From an uncultured Collinsella sp. (GTDB taxonomy: Bacteria > Actinomycetota > Coriobacteriia > Coriobacteriales > Coriobacteriaceae): a stretch of 33,763 nt of DNA. A model generated the notes under the pieces. The model did not search any database. It worked only from the letters and a program-made list of their open reading frames with translations, and had not been told where the DNA came from. Positions 23,227 to 31,217 of the stretch are shown piece by piece. The stretch is from positions 1 to 33,763 of the forward strand of contig UQNC01000019.1 in NCBI GenBank assembly GCA_900542175.1. The letters are read 5' to 3'. The number at the start of each line of letters is the position of its first letter. Within the stretch, counting starts at the first letter, position 1. The position numbers were made by a program, and so were the translations under genes.

Positions 23227-24407
23227 TGTCGCAGACCCAAGGGCTCACGACCGACGCGCTCGTCGACGAAGCACTCGCTCTGGGTGAATGTCTGGGACGC
23301 CCGCTGCGCTACGTCCAGCTCAACAGCTTTTACAACGGTTCCACCGGTACCATAATGCGCAACCTTCACCATGAGCTGACTGAGCGCGGGGTTGACTCTT
23401 ACATCTTCTGGGGCCGTCGCCACAACACGATAAGCGACCATGAGCAGTGCTGCGCTTCGAAGGCCGGCTACCTCTCCCACGGCGCCATGACACGTTTGCA
23501 TGACCGCATGGGCTTCTACTCTAAGCGAGATACCGCAAAACTGCTCAAGCGCCTGGACGAGATCGATCCCGATGTGGTGCACCTGCATAACATACACGGC
23601 TATTACGTGAACATAGAGATGCTGTTCTCTTGGCTCGCCTCACATCGTTGCCAGGTTAAATGGACGTTGCACGATTGCTGGGCCTTTACGGGCCATTGTG
23701 CACACTTCACATATGTGAAGTGTGCACAATGGCAGTCTCATTGCGCGTACTCGAAATGCTGCCCGCAGCTGGACACCTATCCCATAACGATTTCAAAAAC
23801 CAACTGCGCGAGAAACTATGAAGATAAGAAACGCATCTTCACGAGCGTACCGCCTGAGCGGATGACGCTAATAACACCTTCACAGTGGCTCGCGGATTTG
23901 GTCGGGGAGAGCTTTCTCAAAGATTATCCGGTGGAGGTCCGTCATAACGTCATCGACACCGACGTTTTCAAACCCACCCCAAGCGACTTCCGCGAGAGAT
24001 ACGGTATTGGCGACCGGTTTATGGTGCTAGGCGTTGCGAGCCCTTGGACCAAGCGCAAGGGACTTCCTGATTTCGTCCGCTTAGCCGAGGAACTTGACTC
24101 TGACAAGTTTGTCGTAGCGCTCGTCGGCCTTTCGGATCGGCAGCTAAAGGCGCTTCCCCGGGGCGTTGTTGGCCTCAAACGTACCAACTCTCCCCAGGAG
24201 CTCGCCGGCATCTATACAACGGCGGACGTCTATTTCAATCCTACCGTAGAGGACAACTATCCGACGGTCAACCTTGAAGCCGAGGCCTGTGGCACTCCTG
24301 TTATAACTTACGACACAGGTGGGTGCAGGGAGACGCTTCATCGTGCTGATTCAAGTTTCGTTGCCGGCTTTGATCAAGCACTATCCATGATAGAGAAAGG
24401 CTTTTAA
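23220..24407 (+). CDS. GT4 glycosyltransferase
   Basis: This 395-residue protein adds a sugar during repeat-unit assembly. An N-terminal part with VQLNSFYNGSTGTIMRNLHHEL and DVVHLHNIHGYY resembles the donor-independent lobe of GT4 enzymes, followed by WTLHDCWAFTGHCAHF. The C-lobe contains LGVASPWTKRKGLPDFVRLAEEL and VEDNYPTVNLEAEACGTPVITYDTGG, with the E-x7-E type motif. ATG 23220 overlaps the capG stop and has GGAGG very close; GTG 23226 gives better spacing and is a fair alternative. The conserved CWAFTGHC region coincides with a 42-bp perfect DNA palindrome. Acceptor and donor sugars are unknown. Confidence 0.9.
   Translation: MLVSQTQGLTTDALVDEALALGECLGRPLRYVQLNSFYNGSTGTIMRNLHHELTERGVDSYIFWGRRHNTISDHEQCCASKAGYLSHGAMTRLHDRMGFYSKRDTAKLLKRLDEIDPDVVHLHNIHGYYVNIEMLFSWLASHRCQVKWTLHDCWAFTGHCAHFTYVKCAQWQSHCAYSKCCPQLDTYPITISKTNCARNYEDKKRIFTSVPPERMTLITPSQWLADLVGESFLKDYPVEVRHNVIDTDVFKPTPSDFRERYGIGDRFMVLGVASPWTKRKGLPDFVRLAEELDSDKFVVALVGLSDRQLKALPRGVVGLKRTNSPQELAGIYTTADVYFNPTVEDNYPTVNLEAEACGTPVITYDTGGCRETLHRADSSFVAGFDQALSMIEKGF
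23692..23733. repeat. 42-bp perfect palindrome inside a glycosyltransferase gene
   Basis: The two 21-bp halves of 23692-23733 are exact reverse complements with no spacer (centre CACATATGTG). Outer ends are GCCATTGTGCAC and GTGCACAATGGC. The reading frame passes through it without disruption, encoding GHCAHFTYVKCAQW. Confidence 0.9.
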
Positions 24408-24409
24408 TA

Positions 24410-24972
24410 ATGAGGGTCGACAAAGTCGTTCCTGCTGCTCAGGGATATAAACGCGTAGCGAAAATACCTTTAAAGGGCGTTCTCCTTGCAATAAATAAGT
24501 TATCGAACAAAACTTATAAAAAGCTATACCCTCGCTACTTGGCGTGGCTAGGGGTCAACATCTCGGATAAGTTCTCCGAGTACGGTGATCCTTGGATAAG
24601 CCCTGAATGCCGCTTCGATGCGGCGGGCTACAATCTCATCACTTTGGGCGATGGAGTCACCATCAGCTATGGAACGTCCATCTTAGTCCACGACTACAGC
24701 ATCGACAAGGCGTTGTATGCTCGCCGTGGGACTCATGGTAAGCTTCTCAAGTCTGTGACTATTGGCAGGAACTGTTTTATCGGCGCAAACACAATGATTC
24801 TGCCTGGCACTGTTATCGGTGATGACTGCATCATCGGGGGGGGTCGGTTGTTAAAGGCCGCTTTCCGGTTGGATCGGTCGTATGCGGCAACCCGGCTCGC
24901 GTTGTTGGAACTGTAGATGAGTTCCTTGAAAAGCACGAGGCCAAAGAGGATATCGTTTATGGACTTTCCTAA
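24410..24972 (+). pseudogene. hexapeptide-repeat acetyltransferase, frameshifted at a G8 tract
   Basis: The in-frame product from ATG 24410 is 168 residues with an N-terminal basic helix and a left-handed beta-helix (LGDGVTISYGTSILVHDY, VTIGRNCFIGANTMILPGTVIGDDCIIGGG). After the G-run it ends in an atypical RLLKAAFRLDRSYAATRLALLEL and stops at 24916. One more G would restore the family's usual end: GSVVKGRFPVGSVVCGNPARVVG and a further tail, stopping at 24970-24972, 14 bp into the next gene. In the read frame the product lacks the terminal NPARVVG part and is probably inactive or altered. It would O- or N-acetylate a sugar of the polysaccharide. Whether this is phase variation, a fixed mutation or a sequencing error cannot be told here. 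Confidence 0.85.
24836..24843 (+). repeat. G8 homopolymer within the acetyltransferase gene
   Basis: Eight consecutive G residues at a Gly-Gly-Gly codon site mark the exact point where the reading frame departs from the expected acetyltransferase sequence. Nine Gs (or six) would restore it. Confidence 0.9.
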
Positions 24973-26029
24973 TGAGAAGGTGCTGCTGATTTCACGTCTC
25001 GACGGAAACAGGGGGCCTTTGGGCGTAGCCGCGGCAGTCCACTCCCGTCTTGCCCAGAATCATGCTTGCAAGCTTGCTGAGGTTTATTCCTTTGCCGATG
25101 TGCTAAAGCTCATTGTGAAGATTCCATTTACTTACAAGGGTTACTCCATATGCGTGCACCAAAATGGATTCAGAGTACCCATGGCGCTCTGCATGCTATC
25201 GAAGATTGATCACGGCAATAACTACTACCTCGTACTTCATGGCATTGCAGCCGAAGAACGCAAATACCGGCCGGTGCTGTCTCGTGATCTTAAGCTCGAA
25301 CCTAAGCTAATTAGAGAGTTCCCGAATCTCATCTGTGTTTCTAGGTTTGAGGCTGAAGTTCTTAAGAAGTTGTATGGCCGTAACGAAAACGTTACGGTGA
25401 TCGGGAACGGTGTCGACCTCCCTGTAGGGGTTGAAGTCGACTCATTGTTGGCTGAGAAGCGCTCCTCGAATCCTCCCGTCGTGATAACGACGGGAGGATT
25501 CGAGGAGCGCAAGGGCTGCGATCTCGCACTCCTTGCGCTGTCGAAGTATGCTGCCCTAACGGATGCCCAACCTAGGCTCATAGTATGCGGTCGGGATTCC
25601 CGGGCCGTCGGCTCCAATCGTGCCCTCTGCGAAAAGATGGCTAGGGAGGGTGGTGTTGAGCTTGATTACCGCGGAGAAATATCTGACAAGGAAGAGTTAA
25701 TGAGGCTCTATCGTAAGGCTGACTTCTATGCCGGGCTCAGCAGGTTCGACACCTTCAATGTATCCGTTTTGGAGGGCGCCGCATCTTGCTGCATACCTAT
25801 TGTTTCCGAGAAGTGCGGCGCCTCTGCGCTCTTTGACGGATCCAACTCTATTCGTTGCGATATCGACGAAGCGGATTGGGCAGATGAGGCTGCCACATCC
25901 CTTGTTCGCCTGTGTTCTGATAACGCCCTCTATCGCGAGGTGGCAAGTCGCTCTCACGCTGTTGCCACAGCGAATACTTGGGATGCCGTGGCGGAGCGCT
26001 ATTGGGAGGTTCTTTCGAATGACGAATAG
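24959..26029 (+). CDS. GT4 glycosyltransferase
   Basis: This 356-residue glycosyltransferase has an N-terminal lobe starting EKVLLISRLDGNRGPLGVAAAVHSRL, NLICVSRFEAEVLKKLYG and VTVIGNGVDLP, then ITTGGFEERKGCDLALLAL and a C-terminal GLSRFDTFNVSVLEGAASCCIPIVSEKCGA, a form of the GT4 E-x7-E region. I choose ATG 24959 (MDFPNEKVLL) because AGAGG lies eight bases upstream; the frame is open back to 24917 only because it crosses the shifted acetyltransferase. It overlaps the restored acetyltransferase end by 14 bp. Two perfect inverted repeats lie inside the gene, one of them with 24-bp arms. Sugar specificity is unknown. Confidence 0.88.
   Translation: MDFPNEKVLLISRLDGNRGPLGVAAAVHSRLAQNHACKLAEVYSFADVLKLIVKIPFTYKGYSICVHQNGFRVPMALCMLSKIDHGNNYYLVLHGIAAEERKYRPVLSRDLKLEPKLIREFPNLICVSRFEAEVLKKLYGRNENVTVIGNGVDLPVGVEVDSLLAEKRSSNPPVVITTGGFEERKGCDLALLALSKYAALTDAQPRLIVCGRDSRAVGSNRALCEKMAREGGVELDYRGEISDKEELMRLYRKADFYAGLSRFDTFNVSVLEGAASCCIPIVSEKCGASALFDGSNSIRCDIDEADWADEAATSLVRLCSDNALYREVASRSHAVATANTWDAVAERYWEVLSNDE
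25378..25397. repeat. 8-bp inverted repeat with A4 loop inside the second GT4 gene
   Basis: CCGTAACG (25378-25385), AAAA and CGTTACGG (25390-25397) form a short perfect hairpin, 61 bp upstream of the much larger inverted repeat in the same gene. Confidence 0.7.
25459..25510. repeat. 24-bp perfect inverted repeat with 4-nt loop inside the second GT4 gene
   Basis: The arms 25459-25482 and 25487-25510 are exact complements around GATA (outer GCGCTCCTCGAA / TTCGAGGAGCGC). The right arm encodes the conserved TTGGFEER of the GT4 fold; the left arm encodes RSSNPPVV, a linker position expected to vary. This suggests the left arm was copied from the right. Confidence 0.92.
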
Positions 26030-27209
26030 CGCTACCGCTGATCAGCCTGTAAACCTATCACTTTCGTCAAGGAGCTCGGTCTTCTTCTGGATGGGTTTTT
26101 GGGTCTTATTTGCCAAATTCTTTCTCCAAGCTACTGTTTTCGTTGCGGTAGAAGGTGCGTTTGCTAAGGTCTTATTGCTATTTGGATGCGCTTTTCTGGC
26201 GTTCAGGGTGGCTGTCCTTTTCCTGGAGGGCCACTCGAGCGGTTTGGGAATTATAGGTATATGTCTCGGAACTGTGTCCTATGTTCTATCTGGCGAGTCT
26301 GTTTTGTTGACTACTTCGCTTCTTCTTACCGCCGCATATGAAATTGATCCGCAATCTATCCTTAAATGCTGGAGCCGCGCCGTAACGGCAATCATAGTCC
26401 TTATGATCTGGACCTATGTCATCGCTCGGCTGATGGGCGTGACGATTGGATTGCAATGGTCCGATATCGGAGGCCTGTCTTCGAATCGTAGTGCGTTGTT
26501 TTTTATCCATCCGAATTACTGCGCAGCCGTATTCTTCGCTTGGGCTATGGCCATGTTCTGTCGAACGGATGTACACATTGCGCTGAGGGGAATCGTCGGC
26601 GCGATTTCTACGAGCGTGATTGTTGCTGTAGCGGGTTCGCGGACTTCGGCAGCATCTCTCCTTCTCTTCTATGCATTGGTGGTTGTACTAACGGCCTGGT
26701 CAAATCGTGCGGGCAGCGGCTTTGTAAAATGGGTGCCAAGGGTTATCGTTGCCGTTCCTTTGGTTCTCTTTCTTTTTACGTTGTGGATTTCCGCCATCTG
26801 GTTCATGGGACCCAACTTCAGCCAGGCTGCGAGTGATTTTCTTACTGGTAGGCCTGCTCTTTGGTGGGCACAATGGAATTATGCTGGTCTCACTGTTTTC
26901 GGACACCATGCCTTTGAAGGCGTTCTTCTCATCAGGGGATCATTTCACGATATCCACACTGTTGATGGGATGTACGCATCGTTTCTGTTCAATATGGGGG
27001 TCGCAGGTTTCGCCTGGCTTCTAGTGCTCGCATGGCGTGCTTTCAAATTGAAGGAAGGAATCGATCCCATCTTTGCAGCCGCTCTTATTGCCATTTTCAT
27101 CTTTGCTTTCACCGAGTGGCATGCCGTAAATGCTGCTGTCTGCGCGCCTCTAATTCTCCTCTCTCGAGGAATGGTGCCTATCGAAAGGAGAGTACTCCGT
27201 GATTCCTGA
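26019..27209 (+). CDS. wzy: Wzy-like polysaccharide polymerase (O-antigen ligase/polymerase type membrane protein)
   Basis: This 396-residue protein is almost entirely hydrophobic, with roughly ten to twelve membrane segments and a larger loop near the C-terminal third (WFMGPNFSQAASDFLTGRPALWWAQWNYAGLTVFGHHAFEG). The loop's TGRPALW...W resembles the G-R-x-x-x-W pattern of Wzy/O-antigen ligase proteins. It would polymerise undecaprenyl-linked repeat units on the outer face. ATG 26019 has GGGAGG eight bases before it and overlaps the GT4 gene by 11 bp. As usual for this family, assignment rests on topology and context. Confidence 0.82.
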   Translation: MTNSATADQPVNLSLSSRSSVFFWMGFWVLFAKFFLQATVFVAVEGAFAKVLLLFGCAFLAFRVAVLFLEGHSSGLGIIGICLGTVSYVLSGESVLLTTSLLLTAAYEIDPQSILKCWSRAVTAIIVLMIWTYVIARLMGVTIGLQWSDIGGLSSNRSALFFIHPNYCAAVFFAWAMAMFCRTDVHIALRGIVGAISTSVIVAVAGSRTSAASLLLFYALVVVLTAWSNRAGSGFVKWVPRVIVAVPLVLFLFTLWISAIWFMGPNFSQAASDFLTGRPALWWAQWNYAGLTVFGHHAFEGVLLIRGSFHDIHTVDGMYASFLFNMGVAGFAWLLVLAWRAFKLKEGIDPIFAAALIAIFIFAFTEWHAVNAAVCAPLILLSRGMVPIERRVLRDS

Positions 27210-28353
27210 TATTCACAAACCTCTAATTTCTCAAATGACTTGGTACCAGTCTCAAAACTATGGGACGGTTCTTCAGGCATATGCCTTGCAAAGAACATTG
27301 AATGACATTGGGGCGGACGCTCGCCTCGTGAATTACGACCCCGCGCCTTGGCAGCAGCGAAATCAATCCGGGCTGCGTAAGAGTAAGCCCTTCAAGGCCG
27401 CTCGCATGTTCCAGCAGCGTGCAATGGGGGTTGCGCCGTTCACCTCAGCCGAGAAGAGTGCCGCGTTCAAGGGGTTTACTTCCACCTTCATTAAAGAAAC
27501 CGAGCCGGTAGCTTCGCCAGATGATTTTGAAGCTCTGAATTCCTTTTTTGATGCGTTTGTCTGCGGCAGCGATCAAGTGTGGTCCCCACGTTGCTTCGAC
27601 CCTCGTTACTATCTCGATTTCGTCGCTGACGATAAACCCCGTATCGCCTATGCTCCAAGCTTCGGTTGTGACTCGCTCCCGGATACCATTGCTGCGGCTA
27701 TCGCCCCACTTGTCTCTGGCTTCAACGCTTTGAGCGCTCGTGAGACTGCGGGAGCGCGAATGGTGAGGGACCTTAGCGGCAGGGAGTGTAAGGTTGTCTG
27801 CGATCCAGTGGTACTGCTCGGTGCTGATGAGTGGCGTTCTATCAGTCGGCATGACACTCCGCTAGTCTCCGAGCGCTACTGTCTCTGCTACTTCTTGGGT
27901 CGCTCCGAGGGGAACTGGAAGCTTGCCCGTTCCATTGCCAAGAAAAAGGGCCTCGAACTCGTTATCATCCCTGTGTTTAACGGAGATATTAAGCGTGGGG
28001 GTATGGTTCCTTCTGGCGTGGGGCCGCTAGAGTTCCTCTGGCTCATAGACAATGCATCCCATGTGTGCACTGACTCGTTCCACGGTCTTGTCTTCTCGAC
28101 CCTACTAGAACGAGACTTCTCTGTCTTTGAACGCTTTAAACCTGGCACCACCGCCTCACAAAACGTAAGAATTGAAAGCTTTTTGAGCCTTACAGGCCTT
28201 GAGGATAGATTAATCCGATGGGATGCTAAGGACGCATCCTGCTCTGTCGCCCAAGTCAACTTTGCTCGTGCCGAAACCAGGATTTCCTCACTTCGCCAGA
28301 GTTCTCTGGAGTATCTGCGAGGGGCTCTCAAGCCGGTACTCTCTGAGCACTAA
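27199..28353 (+). CDS. polysaccharide pyruvyl transferase family protein
   Basis: This 384-residue protein fits the pyruvyl transferase (CsaB/WcaK-like) family, which adds a pyruvate ketal from phosphoenolpyruvate to a sugar. Signatures are TWYQSQNYGTVLQAYALQRTL near the N-terminus, FVCGSDQVWSPRCFDPRYYLDF in the middle and DNASHVCTDSFHGLVFSTLLERDF near the C-terminus. The GTG start at 27199 has AAAGGAGA nine bases upstream and overlaps wzy by 11 bp. Pyruvate ketals would give the polymer negative charge. Confidence 0.9.
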   Translation: MIPDIHKPLISQMTWYQSQNYGTVLQAYALQRTLNDIGADARLVNYDPAPWQQRNQSGLRKSKPFKAARMFQQRAMGVAPFTSAEKSAAFKGFTSTFIKETEPVASPDDFEALNSFFDAFVCGSDQVWSPRCFDPRYYLDFVADDKPRIAYAPSFGCDSLPDTIAAAIAPLVSGFNALSARETAGARMVRDLSGRECKVVCDPVVLLGADEWRSISRHDTPLVSERYCLCYFLGRSEGNWKLARSIAKKKGLELVIIPVFNGDIKRGGMVPSGVGPLEFLWLIDNASHVCTDSFHGLVFSTLLERDFSVFERFKPGTTASQNVRIESFLSLTGLEDRLIRWDAKDASCSVAQVNFARAETRISSLRQSSLEYLRGALKPVLSEH

Positions 28354-28397
28354 CGGTGCGCGTAATCGTGAACCATTAACAAAGAAAGGTAGCGTAG

Positions 28398-30131
28398 ATG
28401 CCTGCTAAGTACACAGAAGAGAAGAACGTTCTCATGCTCATGAGTCTTATGAAGCAGCATGGAGTGAGGAAAATCGTTGCCTCTCCGGGGACCACAAACA
28501 TATCGTTCGTGGTCAGTCTTCAGCGCGACCCGTATTTCCAGGTGTTCTCCTCCGTTGATGAACGCTCCGCGGCCTATATCGCCTGCGGTCTTGCAGAAGA
28601 GTCTGGCGAGCCGGTGGCTCTCAGCTGCACGCAGGCCACAGCGTCCAGGAATTACTTTCCGGGTCTCACTGAGGCCTATTATCGGAAACTTCCCGTGCTT
28701 GCAGTTACTTCGACGCAGCATGCGGTCCGCATTGGCCAAAACATTCAACAGGCCATCGATCGAACCGTCCAACCTATCGACACCGTGAAGTTGAGCGTGC
28801 AAGTGCCTATCATTCAGAGCGCTGAGGATGCCACTTACGCCAACGTTGCCATCAATCGAGCGCTGCTTGAGCTTCGGCGCGATGGCGGAGCCCCCGTCCA
28901 CATCAACCTCACCACAACCTATACCAAGGTATACGATGCCTCAGAGCTCCCCAAGAGCCGTAGCATCATGCGTTATACATCAGAAGATGAACTTCCTCAG
29001 ATCCCTTCCGGCTCCAGGGTTGCCGTCTATGTCGGTGCGCACAGCCGCTGGAGCGATAGACTTACCGTTGCCGTTGATTCATTCTGCGAGACCTACGGCG
29101 CGTGCGTTCTCTGCGATCAGACGAGTAACTATTGGGGCCGTTACCGCGTGAACCCCTCGCTGCTTTTCTCGCAAGGCAATGCCGTTGCCTCGTCAGAGAC
29201 AATCGACGTCCTCATCCACATCGGGAACACTTCGGGGGGAGCCGCGCCAAGACGTCTTAAGGCGTCCTGGCGCGTCAATCCGGATGGAGAGGTGCGCGAC
29301 ACTTTCGGTTGCTTGAAGAACGTCTTCGACATGTCTGAGGAGCGCTTCTTTGAAACATATGCGAGTATGGTTGACTCGACTACTTCGCCGGCGTACCGAG
29401 AGGAGTGCGCGCGCGAGGCTACCGCCATTATGACCAAGATTCCTGAATTGCCTTTCTCAAACGCTTGGATGGCTCAACAGACTCTGCCCCTCTTCCCTGA
29501 GGGCTCAATTATCCACATGGGAATTTACAACTCGTTGCGTACATGGAGCCTCTTCGAGGGCAATCGGGTCCGTGGGTACTGCAACACGGGAGGATTTGGC
29601 ATCGACGGTGGCGTATCAAGCCTGCTCGGAGCATCGCTGGCTACAGATGCCCCCTGCTTCGGCGTGTTCGGTGACCTTGCATTTTTCTATGATATGAATG
29701 CACTCGGTAACCGTCATGTTGGCAACAACCTACGCATCCTCATTGTTAACAACGGCTGCGGTGTCGAGTTCAAGAATCATATCAATCGCGCTTACCCCCT
29801 CGGCGATGAGGCAGACCTCTATGTAAGCGCTCGGGGCCATTACGGGCACCAGTCGCGCAAACTTATTAAGCACTTTGCCGAGGACCTTGGGTTCGAATAT
29901 CGGGGCGTTGAGACAAAAGATGAGTATCTAGTCGCTGTTGACTTGCTCGTTTCACCAGAACCGCGCGACCGCCCCGTTCTGATTGAAGCGTTTGTGCGAC
30001 CCGAGGACGACACCGATGCACTTAAGATCCTCTACAGTATCGAGGAGACTACGACGGGAAACGCCAAGGCTGCCATCAAGTCTGTCATTGGTGAAAAGGG
30101 CGTACGCATGCTGAAGGGGCTTGTTCGATGA
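28398..30131 (+). CDS. thiamine-pyrophosphate-dependent enzyme, MenD-like
   Basis: This 577-residue protein has the three-domain plan of TPP decarboxylase/synthase enzymes. The N-terminal Pyr domain has the catalytic Glu in SSVDERSAAYIACGLAEESG (E55), and NYFPGLTEAYY follows as in MenD. The C-terminal PP domain has GIDGGVSSLLGAS and the TPP/metal motif from GD (425-426) to NN (451-452). The SPGSR motif of true MenD is SPGTT here, so the substrate is probably not isochorismate. It lies inside a polysaccharide operon with no menaquinone genes nearby and overlaps the next SDR gene by four bases. I infer a role in building an unusual, perhaps branched or acyl-modified, sugar, by analogy with YerE-type enzymes. 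The start has GAAAGG nine bases upstream. Confidence 0.85.
   Translation: MPAKYTEEKNVLMLMSLMKQHGVRKIVASPGTTNISFVVSLQRDPYFQVFSSVDERSAAYIACGLAEESGEPVALSCTQATASRNYFPGLTEAYYRKLPVLAVTSTQHAVRIGQNIQQAIDRTVQPIDTVKLSVQVPIIQSAEDATYANVAINRALLELRRDGGAPVHINLTTTYTKVYDASELPKSRSIMRYTSEDELPQIPSGSRVAVYVGAHSRWSDRLTVAVDSFCETYGACVLCDQTSNYWGRYRVNPSLLFSQGNAVASSETIDVLIHIGNTSGGAAPRRLKASWRVNPDGEVRDTFGCLKNVFDMSEERFFETYASMVDSTTSPAYREECAREATAIMTKIPELPFSNAWMAQQTLPLFPEGSIIHMGIYNSLRTWSLFEGNRVRGYCNTGGFGIDGGVSSLLGASLATDAPCFGVFGDLAFFYDMNALGNRHVGNNLRILIVNNGCGVEFKNHINRAYPLGDEADLYVSARGHYGHQSRKLIKHFAEDLGFEYRGVETKDEYLVAVDLLVSPEPRDRPVLIEAFVRPEDDTDALKILYSIEETTTGNAKAAIKSVIGEKGVRMLKGLVR
29243..29274. repeat. 12-bp quasi-palindrome inside the TPP-enzyme gene
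   Basis: CGCGCCAAGACG (29243-29254) and CGTCCTGGCGCG (29263-29274) pair with a single mismatch around an 8-nt loop. It encodes part of APRRLKASWRV. Confidence 0.6.
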
Positions 30132-31210
30132 AAGCGCTACTTCTGGGGGGCACGGGTGCGATAGGGAACTATCTCCAGGGGGAACTTTCCTCTCGTGGGT
30201 GGGACGTCTTCGTTACCTCTCGAAGCGCCCGTAGATCGCAGGGTTCGGTCACCTATCTCCGGGGCAATGCGAAGGATCCAGTATTTCTCGCTGATGTGTT
30301 AAAGGATGGATACGATGTCCTAGTAGACTTTATGACATGGGACCCCGAGGTATTCCGTTCAGTGTCCGAGCTCATGCTTGCTTCGGCTGGCCGCTACGTA
30401 TTCCTCTCGTCCTACCGTGTCTTTGCCGATTCGCCGATTATTGACGAGCGAAGCCCGCGTCTCCTTGAGTCGTGTCCTGATGAGAGATATCGCGCTGGCG
30501 GAGAGTACGCAATCATTAAAGCTCATGAGGAGGACATCCTTCGATTCGGCTCGATGGAGAACTGGACCATCGTGCGCCCCGCCATTACCTTCTCGGGTGA
30601 TGGTGTGGGCAGATTTCAGCTATGTACATACGAAAGCAGTCTCTGGCTTTGGCGCGCTTTAAAGGGGCTTCCGGTCCCCGTCGTTCACGATATGATGGGG
30701 AAACAATGCACTCTCACATGGGCATGTGATGTCGCGCGGATGATTGCACTGTTGGTCGGGAACTCCGCTGCCGCCGGTGAGGACTTCAATGTGGCGACCT
30801 CGCAGCACCAGACTTGGGGCGAAGTGCTCAACTTGTATCGCTCCGTCTTGCCGGTCGAGACGCGCGATGTGACACTTCATGACTATGAGTACCATTGCGG
30901 TCCCGCTTTGAAGGAATATGGCTACATTCCCCAGGTTCGCTACGACCGTATGGTCGATCGCATTCTCGACAACTCAAAGGTGCTTGAGTTCACGGGGCTA
31001 ACGACTGGCGACCTTACCGACGTTCGAGAGGCGCTTCCCCGGGAACTCTCGGCCTATCTTTCGCATGGGCCGCACCTCTCCGCATCCCCGACGGTGCAAG
31101 GGCGCCTCGATCGAGTCTCCGGTTCGTCATTGCCGTTTCGAGACACTTTAAGCGAATTCGGGGTTTCTGGTTCCCTTAAGTATCTTGCTGCAATATTTGG
31201 GTTGGTGTAA
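30128..31210 (+). CDS. NAD-dependent epimerase/dehydratase family protein (extended SDR)
   Basis: This 360-residue protein opens MKALLLGGTGAIGNYLQGEL, a Rossmann nucleotide-binding loop (GGTGAIG), followed by VLVDFMTWDPE, YVFLSSYRVFADSP and YAIIKAHEEDILRF. The Y-x3-K of the active site reads Y-A-I-I-K. The fold resembles sugar-nucleotide epimerases and reductases. Its ATG overlaps the TPP-enzyme stop (ATGA), so the two proteins are coupled and probably act in one pathway, for example the TPP enzyme adding a carbon unit and the SDR reducing it. The final 100 residues are less conserved-looking. Substrate is unknown. Confidence 0.87.
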   Translation: MKALLLGGTGAIGNYLQGELSSRGWDVFVTSRSARRSQGSVTYLRGNAKDPVFLADVLKDGYDVLVDFMTWDPEVFRSVSELMLASAGRYVFLSSYRVFADSPIIDERSPRLLESCPDERYRAGGEYAIIKAHEEDILRFGSMENWTIVRPAITFSGDGVGRFQLCTYESSLWLWRALKGLPVPVVHDMMGKQCTLTWACDVARMIALLVGNSAAAGEDFNVATSQHQTWGEVLNLYRSVLPVETRDVTLHDYEYHCGPALKEYGYIPQVRYDRMVDRILDNSKVLEFTGLTTGDLTDVREALPRELSAYLSHGPHLSASPTVQGRLDRVSGSSLPFRDTLSEFGVSGSLKYLAAIFGLV

Positions 31211-31217
31211 AGGAAAC

